From NCBI RefSeq assembly GCF_002954585.1, contig NZ_MSCI01000001.1, positions 124,001 through 188,000 on the forward strand: 64,000 nucleotides of DNA, given 5' to 3'. The translations under genes and the position numbers were made by a program. Below, piece by piece: positions 38,401-46,545 of this stretch. Source of the DNA: Vibrio chagasii. GTDB lineage: Bacteria > Pseudomonadota > Gammaproteobacteria > Enterobacterales > Vibrionaceae. The notes beneath the pieces are model-generated. The model was not told the origin of the DNA. It did no database searches and was given only the letters and a program-made list of their open reading frames with translations. Position 1 is the stretch's first letter. Each line of letters begins with the position of its first letter.

Positions 38401-38459
38401 GTCAAAATTAGGAAAAGGCTAGTGATGTGGATACTCAGCGGATAACGTCTTCGTCTCAT
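35445..38459 (-). CDS. HD-GYP cyclic-di-GMP phosphodiesterase with periplasmic sensor
   Basis: 1004 residues. First membrane segment 10-30, a large periplasmic Cache-like sensor region to about 360, second membrane segment 371-390, then a HAMP-like linker, a GAF-like region (about 440-600) and a split HD-GYP domain. HD metal motif: LAAWLHDCGK. GYP motif: HHERIDGKGYP. Between them is an insertion of over 150 residues, longer than usual, charged and rich in Gln/Glu. It degrades c-di-GMP in response to a periplasmic signal. The GAF-like call is weak. Confidence 0.88.
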   Translation of the reverse strand: MRRRRYPLSIHITSLFLILTTFVGAVLISISYRHSQELLLGTVREVSNEHRDKLESVFKQAIGPVITTLNVMAFSPFVNQQSASIEKESWLASVDIIFKQNTNLVALFYGSEDGDFRIFRPLSTNKQRAENNAPAKATMMVSSTNLDGENFITYLDGAHQVISTVQSESKFNPTTRTWYRNAKPDGSIHLSEPYLFYFLKTNGITLSRRSADGKHVVGADFTLSSLSSQISELAYSPQTRLALFDQHFNLLGQHQLNLTTSNLTLEAKNANTGNGQSTGKLSGSEQEQSFFNIPKRDQMEALKASVLGPLISDEQKFNLDLKNVEYNLNTWALTLTPVELTQNVTLYLAEATPHNELLSDLISMRDKQVAVAIGMLFICFGIVWLVANRLSQPLNTLMQLTDNIARFDFRRTHYPKSMIKEVANLAHSIELMEHTLHDLINLLRDTAGNQEFSILAKNIAHQSYLITKAETIVLFTQSEEKDVFDTAANLAIIPFKADINDFIKHTPWLLCKLKSGETIHLNREDNVLNYYQDSIFNSDLYLFPLLNREKLLVGIVAIGYERPITKAQADKHAFLRELLSFAEIAKDNIDQMQQQKDMLNAFIELIASAIDTKSPYTGGHCQRVPELTKWLTQATIDDDRYYPQFSLDSKQWEELMLAAWLHDCGKVTTPEYVVDKATKLETIYDRIHEVRMRFELLKQQAETDYWKAMTNGGLQEEQLQILEQTLSTLDEEFAFVAQCNLGGESITQEQLERLDQIAKRQWKRTLDDQLGISWAEKERYESWQKSSQSADAAPDNSEQTLPVMEPLLADKPEHKIPWDNGFNPAELWQEEFVLKPGEVKYNQGELHNLKVNRGTLNEEERFMINDHIIQTFTMLNKLPYPSYLQNIPEIASGHHERIDGKGYPRGLSEDQLPLPSRAMAIADVFEALTSSDRPYKKGKLLSESLNIMTDMATSGHIDPKLYLLFLENKIYDNYAEQFLEPNQRCEVDETKHIDKVKEYIRSLF

Positions 38460-38771
38460 CTAACACTCCAGCGTGTGAACTGGTTTAAGTATTGACGAAC
38501 TTGGGTAGGTTGCAAAAAATTGGCTCAATTATCAGGCTTGCACGTAGCCATGATTATGAAGCCAACCGAGAGAATATTGGGTGAAGGTAGAGGTGACAGT
38601 TTGCCCTGTAGTAACTGGGCAATTAGTTACAAGAAAGCGTTAGGTTAAGGTGCTAATTGTCACTTTGTGCTGATAAACTGGCTCTATTGATACCATAAGG
38701 CACTCGATTCCAAGCTGAGGCTTTAGGTGTATTTTCTGAAAAGTTTAGATATCAAGAGAGGGCATTGATTT
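38460..38771. other. divergent HD-GYP / YcdX control region
   Basis: 312 bp. A dyad GTAACT/AGTTAC with an 8-bp spacer lies at 38611-38630. No other feature recognised. Confidence 0.45.
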
Positions 38772-39518
38772 ATGGAATTAAAGGTAGACACTCACACCCA
38801 TACATACGCCAGTGGCCATGCCTACAGTACATTGATTGAAAATGCTAAATCGGCAAAACAAAACGGCCTTGCTATGTTCTGTACCACTGACCATTCAGAG
38901 TCAATGCCGGGAGCTCCACACTACTGGTTCTTTAGCAATCAGCGTGTACTTCCTCGCTTTATCGAAGGCGTTGCGATTATTCGCGGCGTTGAATCAAACA
39001 TTATGAACACTCAGGGGGAAATCGATATACACCCAAGTGTTGATAAGAACTTAGATTGGGTAATTGCGAGCTTTCATGAGCCTGTATTCCTCCCGTCAGA
39101 TTCTGTAGCTCATACTGAGGCTCTCTTAAATGTCATTAAAGGTGGTCGAGTCGATGCACTCGGTCATTTGGGTAATCCTAATTTTGATTTCGACTTTGAA
39201 GCGGTCATTCAATGTGCGGTAGAGCATAATGTAGCTATCGAGATTAATAACACGACCCTGAAAGGCAATAGCCGTGTGGGCAGTGTCGACCGTTGCTACG
39301 AGATCGCGAGAATAGCAAAAGCAAAAGGGGCATTTATCACTTCGGGTAGTGATGCTCATTTTTGTAATGATGTTGGTGGCTTGGATCTTGTGTCTGCGTT
39401 GCTTGATGAGGTTGGCATTGACTCGACTAAGGTGATTACCCATTCACCGCAGCAATTCTTATCGTTTCTGGCGTTACGTGGACGCAACGAAATCCCTGAA
39501 TACTCGGCGCTTGTTTAA
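38772..39518 (+). CDS. PHP-family phosphatase (YcdX-like)
   Basis: 248 residues with the PHP metal ligands: [11 protein letters not shown] at the start, CTTDHSE, then IASFHEP, LGHLGNP and SGSDAHF. Length and layout match YcdX, a trinuclear-zinc phosphatase linked to swarming in E. coli. The adjacent c-di-GMP phosphodiesterase fits a motility context, though this is only suggestive. Confidence 0.88.
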   Translation: MELKVDTHTHTYASGHAYSTLIENAKSAKQNGLAMFCTTDHSESMPGAPHYWFFSNQRVLPRFIEGVAIIRGVESNIMNTQGEIDIHPSVDKNLDWVIASFHEPVFLPSDSVAHTEALLNVIKGGRVDALGHLGNPNFDFDFEAVIQCAVEHNVAIEINNTTLKGNSRVGSVDRCYEIARIAKAKGAFITSGSDAHFCNDVGGLDLVSALLDEVGIDSTKVITHSPQQFLSFLALRGRNEIPEYSALV

Positions 39519-39663
39519 GAGAATGTCGGCGGGTTTGCATTTCGACACAATCAATTTTTGTGCCTGACGGATTTTTGTATACACTAGCCGGAAAATAATA
39601 AAGTCTAAGCGCTGCAATAATGACGGCGCTATCTTCAAAGTCACAGTTTCACTTGGAGAAACA

Positions 39664-40059
39664 ATGAAAACTCGCTCAATCCTTTTATCTGGCCTAATCG
39701 CTGCAGCAGTAATGTCTGGCAATGCATTTGCTAACGTTGACCTTAAGAAAAACATGCAAGAAATGAAGCTTGCATTCAAACAAGCGGTAGAAGCTCAAAG
39801 CATTGAAGAGATGCAAAAACCTATCGTTCGTTTAGATACGCTAGTGGCAGAGCTAAAAACAGGTGTGTACCCAGTAGAGAAAGAAGAAAACTTCATGGAA
39901 GGCTTCAAGAAGATCAGTCTATCGATCGATAGCATTGAACAGAAGCTAGACCAAGGTGATTTCGAGGCAGCAAAACAAGAGCTGCGCACGATTGATGGCC
40001 TTCGTGAAGAGTACCACGAGAAGCGTAACCCAAGTATCTGGAGCAAGATCTTCGGTTAA
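39664..40059 (+). CDS. cybC: periplasmic cytochrome b562
   Basis: 131-residue precursor with a signal peptide of about 23 residues (NAFA). The four-helix-bundle heme ligands are present: Met in LKKNMQEM near the mature N-terminus and His in EEYHEKRNP near the C-terminus. Soluble electron carrier of unclear partner. Terminator downstream. Confidence 0.9.
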   Translation: MKTRSILLSGLIAAAVMSGNAFANVDLKKNMQEMKLAFKQAVEAQSIEEMQKPIVRLDTLVAELKTGVYPVEKEENFMEGFKKISLSIDSIEQKLDQGDFEAAKQELRTIDGLREEYHEKRNPSIWSKIFG

Positions 40060-40362
40060 TGAGTTAATCAAGAGCGTTCGCTTGTTAGACAGTTAACAAA
40101 GCCCAAACCTCAAGATTCGATTTCTAAAACGCCGCCTATATTTACCTTTGTTGGAAAATATAGGCGGCGTTTTTTATTGGTGGCTTTTTAGCCGGGAGCT
40201 GTGCACGTACATGAATAATATCGGTTATGTTCTATTCGCGTAACCAGTTTTTAACTAAAAAGAGTGTGCGTTGGCTTCAACTTTTTAACCTGATGTTGAT
40301 CTTTACGTTTACCTATATAACAAGTGCCTCATAATAAGGGAAATTTAAAAAGATTTGGAATA
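40060..40362. other. intergenic region with cybC terminator
   Basis: 303 bp: contains the cybC terminator and the DUF2946 gene promoter region; no other signal recognised. Confidence 0.5.
40127..40176 (+). terminator. terminator after cybC
   Basis: Stem AACGCCGCCTATATTT with its complement around a 12-base loop, followed by TTTTTT. Confidence 0.88.
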
Positions 40363-40713
40363 ATGCGCCGAACCTCGTTCAACCTCTCTATGTTACTCGC
40401 CACTGCGTTAAGCTGGGCTTTAGTGACATTAATGCCTGTTATCAATGCTCATGGTAATAGTGCGGGAGTGTGGGCGTCGTTGTGTACGGTCAATGGCTTT
40501 GAACTGGTTCAAATCGAAGAGGGCGAGCCGAATACTCATAAAGGTAAGCCGTGTCCGTTTAGCCATTTTTCCACATTTCACCAAGATGAACTTCCAACTA
40601 CACTACTCACAACTCGACTGAGTTTTATTGTCTCAGAAAGCTACGCTTTTTTGGCTCTAAGCGAACGCTACTCGAGACAAGCACCCCGTGGCCCTCCCTT
40701 TGTTACTGCTTAA
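40363..40713 (+). CDS. DUF2946-family protein
   Basis: 116 residues from the ATG at 40363. A signal-like hydrophobic N-terminus (residues 8-28), then the cysteine spacing LCTVNG...PCPFS and the C-terminal ending RQAPRGPPF, both marks of DUF2946 proteins. These small proteins are often near copper-handling or TonB-type genes. A PepSY protein gene with a His/Met-rich segment lies 111 bp downstream on the same strand. Confidence 0.8.
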   Translation: MRRTSFNLSMLLATALSWALVTLMPVINAHGNSAGVWASLCTVNGFELVQIEEGEPNTHKGKPCPFSHFSTFHQDELPTTLLTTRLSFIVSESYAFLALSERYSRQAPRGPPFVTA

Positions 40714-40824
40714 ACCTCACTCATTAAAATAATTAAAAAATATAATAGTAAGTAAAGTTAAACATGCCTTAGTGACTTTCTGATTTTTCAGAAGGTTCGT
40801 TTGCGCATGTCAAAGGAAATAATA

Positions 40825-42360
40825 ATGTTGAGAAATGAATCTCAAACTACTGTGAAGGCACAAGCGGCTTCGCAGTCTACAAGCAGTGCAACAAGCGATT
40901 CGAAACCCGATATTCAAAGCAAAGAGCGCAATAAAACTCTCTACTTTCTCACCTGGCGCTGGCATTTCTATGCTGGGCTGTTCGTTATCCCATTTATGCT
41001 GATGCTAAGTATTACTGGCTTAGTGATGTTGTTTGACGATGAGATCGAACTGGCTTTTCATCAAGAGGCGGTTGAAATTGCAGTATCCGGTGAACCAATC
41101 AAGGTTTCACAGCAGTTAGCGGCAGTGCAAAATCAATATCCACAAGGCTCAGTGACACAGTTTGTACCAAGTAAAGCGCCTGATTTGGCGAACCGATTTT
41201 CAGTTTCTCTGGAAGATGGCACATCTGTTTTCGCAACTGTGAATCAATACACTGGTGAAGTTGTTGGTGAAGTACCTCGCAGCGACAGCCCGTATCAATT
41301 AGCGAATGACATCCATGGCACGTTATTGATTGGCGATTGGGGAGACTACCTGATTGAAGTGGCGATCAGCTTGTCGATTCTGTTGCTTATCAGTGGCATT
41401 TACCTATGGTTGCCAAGAGACAATGCGAGCCGTGCAGGCTTTCTTAAGTTGAGAGTGTCATCAGGCCCGCGCGTACTGATGCGTGATCTGCATTCGAACA
41501 TAGGCGGCACGTTATCTCTTATTCTGTTGCTCTTTATCCTGTCTGGTTTGGCGTGGACAGGCTTCTGGGGCGGTAAGTTAGTGCAAGCATGGAGCACTTT
41601 CCCTGCTCAAATGTGGGATGATATTCCGCTGTCTGATAAGACACACACATCGCTTAACCATGGCTCAGAAGAAGAACTGCCATGGAATTTGGAACAGACA
41701 CCACTGCCGTTGTCTCAAGATAAGCCTGCCGAACATGTACATCATGTGGAAGAGGTGTCAGAACCTCATGATCACTCTAAGATGAGCGATGACCACTCTA
41801 TGCATGTTATGTCTGCGAGTAGCTTTGCCATTGATGATGTCATTGAGAAAGCACGAGCTCTTGGCTTCACTCAGTACAAAGTGAACTTCCCACGTTCAGA
41901 AACGGGTGTGTATACGGTAACAGCGAACACCATGGGCGGCGATATCATCGATCCAACTCAAGATCGTACCACGCACCTAGACCAATATTCAGGTCGTATC
42001 CTTGGTGAAGTGACCTGGCAAGATTACAACTTCATCGCTAAGACATTAGCGGTCGGTATTTCTCTACACCAAGGTGATATTAGTATTATCAACAAGATTT
42101 TAAACGCCTTGTTCTGCTTGGCGTTCATCGTGGTATCAGTCACCGGCGGTGTGATGTGGTGGATGCGTAGACCATCAGGTCAACGTAAGTTAGGCGCGCC
42201 ACCTAAGTTTGGTGATGCTGGCCTATGGAAAGCTGGTTTGGTGAGTGTTGTTGTGATTTCAGTGCTATTTCCTCTCGCGGGAGCAACGATTGTCACAGCT
42301 ATGATATTGGATTGGCTACTGTTCTCACGTGTTGAGAAGTTCAAAACGGCGTTGAGCTAA
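40825..42360 (+). CDS. PepSY-associated membrane protein with His/Met-rich insert
   Basis: 511 residues from the ATG at 40825, chosen because AAAGGAAA sits 8 bp upstream (alternatives at 40801 and 40807). Four membrane helices, PepSY domains after helix 1 and in the second periplasmic loop, and WRWHFYAGLF near the start as in PepSY_TM proteins. At about 41731-41814 the second loop carries a stretch with many His and Met (VHHVEE, PHDHSKM, DDHSMHVM), a likely metal-binding segment. Relatives act in ferric-siderophore reduction or metal handling at the inner membrane. Confidence 0.85.
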   Translation: MLRNESQTTVKAQAASQSTSSATSDSKPDIQSKERNKTLYFLTWRWHFYAGLFVIPFMLMLSITGLVMLFDDEIELAFHQEAVEIAVSGEPIKVSQQLAAVQNQYPQGSVTQFVPSKAPDLANRFSVSLEDGTSVFATVNQYTGEVVGEVPRSDSPYQLANDIHGTLLIGDWGDYLIEVAISLSILLLISGIYLWLPRDNASRAGFLKLRVSSGPRVLMRDLHSNIGGTLSLILLLFILSGLAWTGFWGGKLVQAWSTFPAQMWDDIPLSDKTHTSLNHGSEEELPWNLEQTPLPLSQDKPAEHVHHVEEVSEPHDHSKMSDDHSMHVMSASSFAIDDVIEKARALGFTQYKVNFPRSETGVYTVTANTMGGDIIDPTQDRTTHLDQYSGRILGEVTWQDYNFIAKTLAVGISLHQGDISIINKILNALFCLAFIVVSVTGGVMWWMRRPSGQRKLGAPPKFGDAGLWKAGLVSVVVISVLFPLAGATIVTAMILDWLLFSRVEKFKTALS

Positions 42361-42368
42361 TTGAACTG

Positions 42369-42404
42369 AAAACGGACCTTTTCAGCCTGAGAAGGTCCGT
42401 TTTG
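42369..42404. terminator. bidirectional terminator
   Basis: Stem AAAACGGACCTT/AAGGTCCGTTTT between the convergent PepSY and VOC genes. Confidence 0.85.
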
Positions 42405-42470
42405 TATTCTGGCGGGAAGTTGATTGATCAGGAAAGTTTAGATTTGTTACAGCCTATTTATGATAAAGCT

Positions 42471-42854
42471 CTATATTTCATAAAGCTCAAGCGGCAGGCC
42501 ATCTGGGTCTGCGAAAAACGTGAATGACTTCCCTGTAAACTCATCAACTCGAATCGGTTCGACGTCGATTCCATGTCCTTGTAAATAACTTTTTACTAGT
42601 TGAACGTCATCAACGAAAAAGGCTAAATGTCTTAACCCTTGAGCTTCAGGAAAGCTAGGCCTTTCAGGTGCATCAGGGAAGCTAAATAACTCTATTTGAG
42701 AACCATTGGGTAATGCCAGATCAAGTTTGTAAGACTGTCGCGCTTCTCGGTAATTCTCTGCAATTACTTCCAGCTGCAAAATCTCAGTGTAAAAGCGTTT
42801 CGATAACTCGTAATTGGAACAGATGATTGCCGCGTGGTGGATTCCTTTTAGCAT
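42471..42854 (-). CDS. gloA2: VOC-family protein (GloA2/YaeR-like)
   Basis: 127 residues with high resemblance to E. coli YaeR: GIHHAAIICSNYELSK, YREARQSYK, ELFSFPDAPERPSFPEA, GLRHLAFFVDD and DPDGLPLELYE. Metal ligands expected in this glyoxalase fold (His6 or 7, Glu, His, Glu123-region) are in place. The exact substrate is unknown. It is translationally coupled to the upstream LysR gene (TAATG overlap). Confidence 0.88.
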   Translation of the reverse strand: MLKGIHHAAIICSNYELSKRFYTEILQLEVIAENYREARQSYKLDLALPNGSQIELFSFPDAPERPSFPEAQGLRHLAFFVDDVQLVKSYLQGHGIDVEPIRVDEFTGKSFTFFADPDGLPLELYEI

Positions 42855-43786
42855 TAGTTTATTTCCCCTGCTAACTTGTCACCCAAGTGTTCCATCGCGT
42901 AGTCAATGAACACGCGAAGGCGGGCGGGCATGTATTTGGTTTGTGCGAACTGCATTGCTATAGCGCCGTGATAGTTACTCTTGATGGTCCAGTCATTCAA
43001 TACTTGAACAACACTGCCTTCTGCCAACGCATCTTGAATCACGAAGTCATGGAAGATGCCAATCCCCAGACCTTCTTTCACGCCTTTCAGTCGCATTTGA
43101 GAGTGGTTCACTGCGTATCGACCACTAACGGAGACGGTGTGAAACTCATCGTCTTTGAGAAAGTCCCAAATGTGGTCTTTGTCTGTTTCTGCTAGGTACA
43201 GACAATCGTGCTGGCTCAGATCGGTTGGGTGGGAAGGCGTCCCTTTGTGACCCAAATAATCAGGGCTAGCGCATAGTACTAAGTTGGTTTTACCTAGCTC
43301 TTTTAGCACTAAGCTCTCATCGGGTTTATCGGTAAGGCGAAACGCAATATCGATACCTTGGCGTAGTATGTCGATATCACCATCAGCAGCGCGCAGTTTA
43401 AGTTGAATCTCTGGATACTGATTAAGAAATGGCACCACAAAAGGCTGAAGTACAGAGTTCAAAAACGCTTCTGGCGCAGCCACAGTGAGTGAGCCAGAAG
43501 GCTCGGTATGATCCGAGGTCGATAATTCAACCGCTTGCTGTGCTGCGTTAATCATGACAACGCTCTGATCGTAAACCAGTTGACCTGCCTGAGTGATAAT
43601 AAGCGTACGAGTAGTTCGCTCAAAAAGCTTTACTGACAGTGCCTTCTCTAAACGCGTAATGAGTTTGCTGAGTGCAGAAGGCGTTACCCCTAGTTGCTTG
43701 GCTGCCGCAGTAAAACTGCCTTCGTTTACCACTAGGATAAATGAGGCAAGATCGGGAAGTAGGGCGATGAGTTTGGGGTTGACCAT
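42854..43786 (-). CDS. LysR-family regulator coupled to gloA2
   Basis: 310 residues: winged helix-turn-helix (FTAAAKQLGVTPSALSKLI) and effector domain typical of the CrgA/DhlR-like group. Its stop overlaps the VOC gene start, so both proteins are made from one transcript. That is less common than a divergent LysR-target layout. It is also divergent from the efflux operon at 44145, which could be its target. Confidence 0.88.
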   Translation of the reverse strand: MVNPKLIALLPDLASFILVVNEGSFTAAAKQLGVTPSALSKLITRLEKALSVKLFERTTRTLIITQAGQLVYDQSVVMINAAQQAVELSTSDHTEPSGSLTVAAPEAFLNSVLQPFVVPFLNQYPEIQLKLRAADGDIDILRQGIDIAFRLTDKPDESLVLKELGKTNLVLCASPDYLGHKGTPSHPTDLSQHDCLYLAETDKDHIWDFLKDDEFHTVSVSGRYAVNHSQMRLKGVKEGLGIGIFHDFVIQDALAEGSVVQVLNDWTIKSNYHGAIAMQFAQTKYMPARLRVFIDYAMEHLGDKLAGEIN

Positions 43787-44144
43787 AAGTATCCATAAGA
43801 GTCAGCGGTGAGCGTAATAGTAATTGTGAGTGATCTAACTTGATTTGTGAATCAGTTTCATTAATTGGCAAAAGTAAAATGAGTCGTGATGATGTTTAAC
43901 TAGCGATTGTTTACTTAGCGATTTGCCTCTTCTTTAGCTCGATGTATTTGAGCAAATCACCCAACGCCCGACAATTTTTTAGACTTATACGAATTGTTGA
44001 ATTATCCATCGAACTTACTGTCAATAGCTATCTGACATAGCCATACCAAATATTACAAATTCGCGACATTAAAGCCGATATGATTCTAGAACTTTATGTT
44101 CATAAGATGGTCACAAGACTACACAAAAATAATCGGTATCAATA
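43787..44144. other. divergent LysR / efflux operon control region
   Basis: 358 bp. Promoters of both units must be here; no operator or RNA was recognised with confidence. Confidence 0.5.
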
Positions 44145-45281
44145 ATGGCAAAAATTTGGCTTGTCTCTGCTGTGAGCGTTGCATTGCTTGGCGGCGGTGC
44201 GTATTTTTATCTGCAATCTTCCACTCAACCAGAGGCGTTTCCAACGCTGGCAGTGGAAAAGGGAACCATTGAAAAACAAGCGGTAGCGGTCGGCAATATT
44301 GTCCCTGCGCACTCGGTGTCTATTAAGTCGCAAATCGATGGCATCGTGGGCGAGATGTACGTGCAGGTCGGTGAGAAGGTCAAGCAAGGCCAAGCATTGA
44401 TTAAGGTTCGCCCGAACCCGACGCCGCAAGCATTGACCGACGCATCGACAGATCTCATGCGCAGCGAAGCCGACTTGGAGTCTGCTAAACAAAAGCTGAC
44501 TAACCTTGAAAGCTTGGTTAAACAAGACATCATCCCTAAAAACTATGATGAATACGTCAGCGCGCGCTCAGCAGTGAAATCCGCTCAAGCGAACGTACTG
44601 CAAAAGCGTCAGAACTTAGAACTGATCCGCAGTGGTGAAGCTTCCATTGGTAATGCCCGTTTAACTTCAACTATTTATGCACCAATTGATGGCACGGTAT
44701 TAAACCGCAAAGTGGAAGTGGGTGAACCAATTATCTCGACTGAATCCAGCCAAGCGGCGACAGAAATGATGTCTCTGGCTGACATGAACAGCCTGATCTT
44801 CAAAGGCAGCGTCAGCGAGCATGATGCAGCGCAGCTTACTCCGGGCATGCCTGTGTTACTTACCGTTGCGCCTTATCCTGATATGGAAATTTCCGGAGTG
44901 TTAACCAAAGTTGCAATCCAATCAGAAAACCTTAACTCGCCAGAAGGCAATGCGACGGCAAAAAGCTTTGATAACGGATTTGAAGTCGAAGTTGGTGAAC
45001 TGAATATCCCGAAAGAAATCCTACTGCGTTCGGGTTTTTCGTCTACTGCACAAATAACACTGAAGAAATCCGAAAACGTCTTAACCTTGCCAGAGCGAGC
45101 ACTGAAATTTGATGGCGATACGCCAAACGTATTGATTCCAGATAGCTCAGAGCAAGGTTTCCACAAACAAAAAGTGAAGCTTGGTCTGTCGGATGGCATC
45201 AACGTAGAAGTATTGGATGGCGTTAAGCTAGACGAAGAAATCATCGATAACAGCATGATGATGGGAGCCGCACATGGCTAA
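44145..45281 (+). CDS. periplasmic adaptor (MacA/HlyD-like) of an ABC efflux pump
   Basis: 378 residues, N-terminal membrane anchor (WLVSAVSVALLGGGAYFYL), then a split lipoyl domain (SIKSQIDGIVGEMYVQVGEKV and its return strand ARLTSTIYAPIDGTV, key residues only), a helical hairpin around 100-160 and beta-barrel domains. It links the MacB-like permeases to the outer-membrane channel encoded next. First gene of a five-gene operon; overlaps the next gene by 8 bp. Confidence 0.9.
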   Translation: MAKIWLVSAVSVALLGGGAYFYLQSSTQPEAFPTLAVEKGTIEKQAVAVGNIVPAHSVSIKSQIDGIVGEMYVQVGEKVKQGQALIKVRPNPTPQALTDASTDLMRSEADLESAKQKLTNLESLVKQDIIPKNYDEYVSARSAVKSAQANVLQKRQNLELIRSGEASIGNARLTSTIYAPIDGTVLNRKVEVGEPIISTESSQAATEMMSLADMNSLIFKGSVSEHDAAQLTPGMPVLLTVAPYPDMEISGVLTKVAIQSENLNSPEGNATAKSFDNGFEVEVGELNIPKEILLRSGFSSTAQITLKKSENVLTLPERALKFDGDTPNVLIPDSSEQGFHKQKVKLGLSDGINVEVLDGVKLDEEIIDNSMMMGAAHG

Positions 45282-46545
45282 TCGAAACCTATCTAAAATC
45301 GGATGCGCGGTTCTGGTGGCCACACTTAGCTTACCAAGCTATGCCATCTCGATTGAACAAGCGTGGCAAAAGGCGAAGCAAAATGACCCGAACTATGAGA
45401 AAGCCAAAATTGGTGTTCAACTTGGTGAAGTAGGTGTCGATTCAAGTCGCAGTTCGCTCTTACCCGGTTTAAATGCCACGGCATCCGCGAATTGGAATGA
45501 ATCCACAGACAACACCAACAGTTATGGCGCATCGCTTTCTCAAACTATTTGGGACAGCAGCTTATGGTCAGATTTGGATCAAGCCAATGCCAACTACATC
45601 AAAGCTCAGCTAGAGCTGACTCAGTCACACAATGAACTAGCTAAAAGATTGCTTTCATCGTATTTGGATGTCGCGAGTGCACAAGGTGATTTGCAGTTGG
45701 CGCAATCCAAGTTGGAAGAAGGCAACAAACTGCTGAAGATCATCGAGAAGCGTTACCGAGCAGGTAAAGTGAAATCGGTGGACGTAGAAGAGATCCGTGC
45801 GACACAAGTTGCTGATAAAGCCGGTATTTTGAATGCGCGCTCAGATTTAGAAGTTAAACGAGCAGAACTAGCAGCTTTGATCAACCAAGTACCCCAAGAC
45901 GTTGACCAAATTCGCACAGACTCCCTTGTTCAACCGCCAATGATGGTGGAATCACAAGAGCAATGGTTAAAGCTTGCTAAAGATAGCAGCCCAGAGTTGC
46001 TGGTGGCAGCACAGAACGTGAAAGCCAGCGAGTTTGCCAAAGATTCAGCCCAAGGCGGCTACTACCCAACGGTGAAAGGTAATGTTGGGTATAACGATGA
46101 TGGCCGACGTAAAGACGGTGAATTCAGCGCTGGCATTACACTCAGTGTACCGATTGACTTGAATGGCGCAACGCGTGCCAGAGTGGAAGAAGCGTCACTC
46201 AATACCTTCAGCGCAAAACAAGACTTACGCAAAGTCGAAATCGACATCCAAAAGCGTGTGATTCAGCAATTTACTCAAGTCGACATTAACTGGAACCAAG
46301 TTTTGATGGCGGACGAATTGGTTACTTCTCGCGAGAAAGTGTTGCGCAGCAAAGAGAAACTTTACGATGCCGGTATGTTAGAAGTTTCGGAAGTGATTAG
46401 TGCGCACAACAGCTTGTTTGAGGCGAAAAATAGCCTGCAAAACAATCTGTACAACTACTGGCGTCAGCGTATCGGCTTGTTGCAAACCGCCGGTAAGTTA
46501 GATGATGACACCATGGCACTGATCTCTCGAGCATTTAACTCATGA
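45274..46545 (+). CDS. TolC-family outer-membrane channel
   Basis: 423 residues, signal peptide of about 24 residues (SYA). Two long helical repeats (IEQAWQKAKQNDPNYEKAK start; KRYRAGKVKSVDVEEI; LYDAGMLEVSEVISA) as in TolC/OEP proteins. It has its own place inside the pump operon, so this pump does not rely on the housekeeping TolC. Overlaps the permease gene by 4 bp (ATGA). Confidence 0.9.
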   Translation: MANRNLSKIGCAVLVATLSLPSYAISIEQAWQKAKQNDPNYEKAKIGVQLGEVGVDSSRSSLLPGLNATASANWNESTDNTNSYGASLSQTIWDSSLWSDLDQANANYIKAQLELTQSHNELAKRLLSSYLDVASAQGDLQLAQSKLEEGNKLLKIIEKRYRAGKVKSVDVEEIRATQVADKAGILNARSDLEVKRAELAALINQVPQDVDQIRTDSLVQPPMMVESQEQWLKLAKDSSPELLVAAQNVKASEFAKDSAQGGYYPTVKGNVGYNDDGRRKDGEFSAGITLSVPIDLNGATRARVEEASLNTFSAKQDLRKVEIDIQKRVIQQFTQVDINWNQVLMADELVTSREKVLRSKEKLYDAGMLEVSEVISAHNSLFEAKNSLQNNLYNYWRQRIGLLQTAGKLDDDTMALISRAFNS

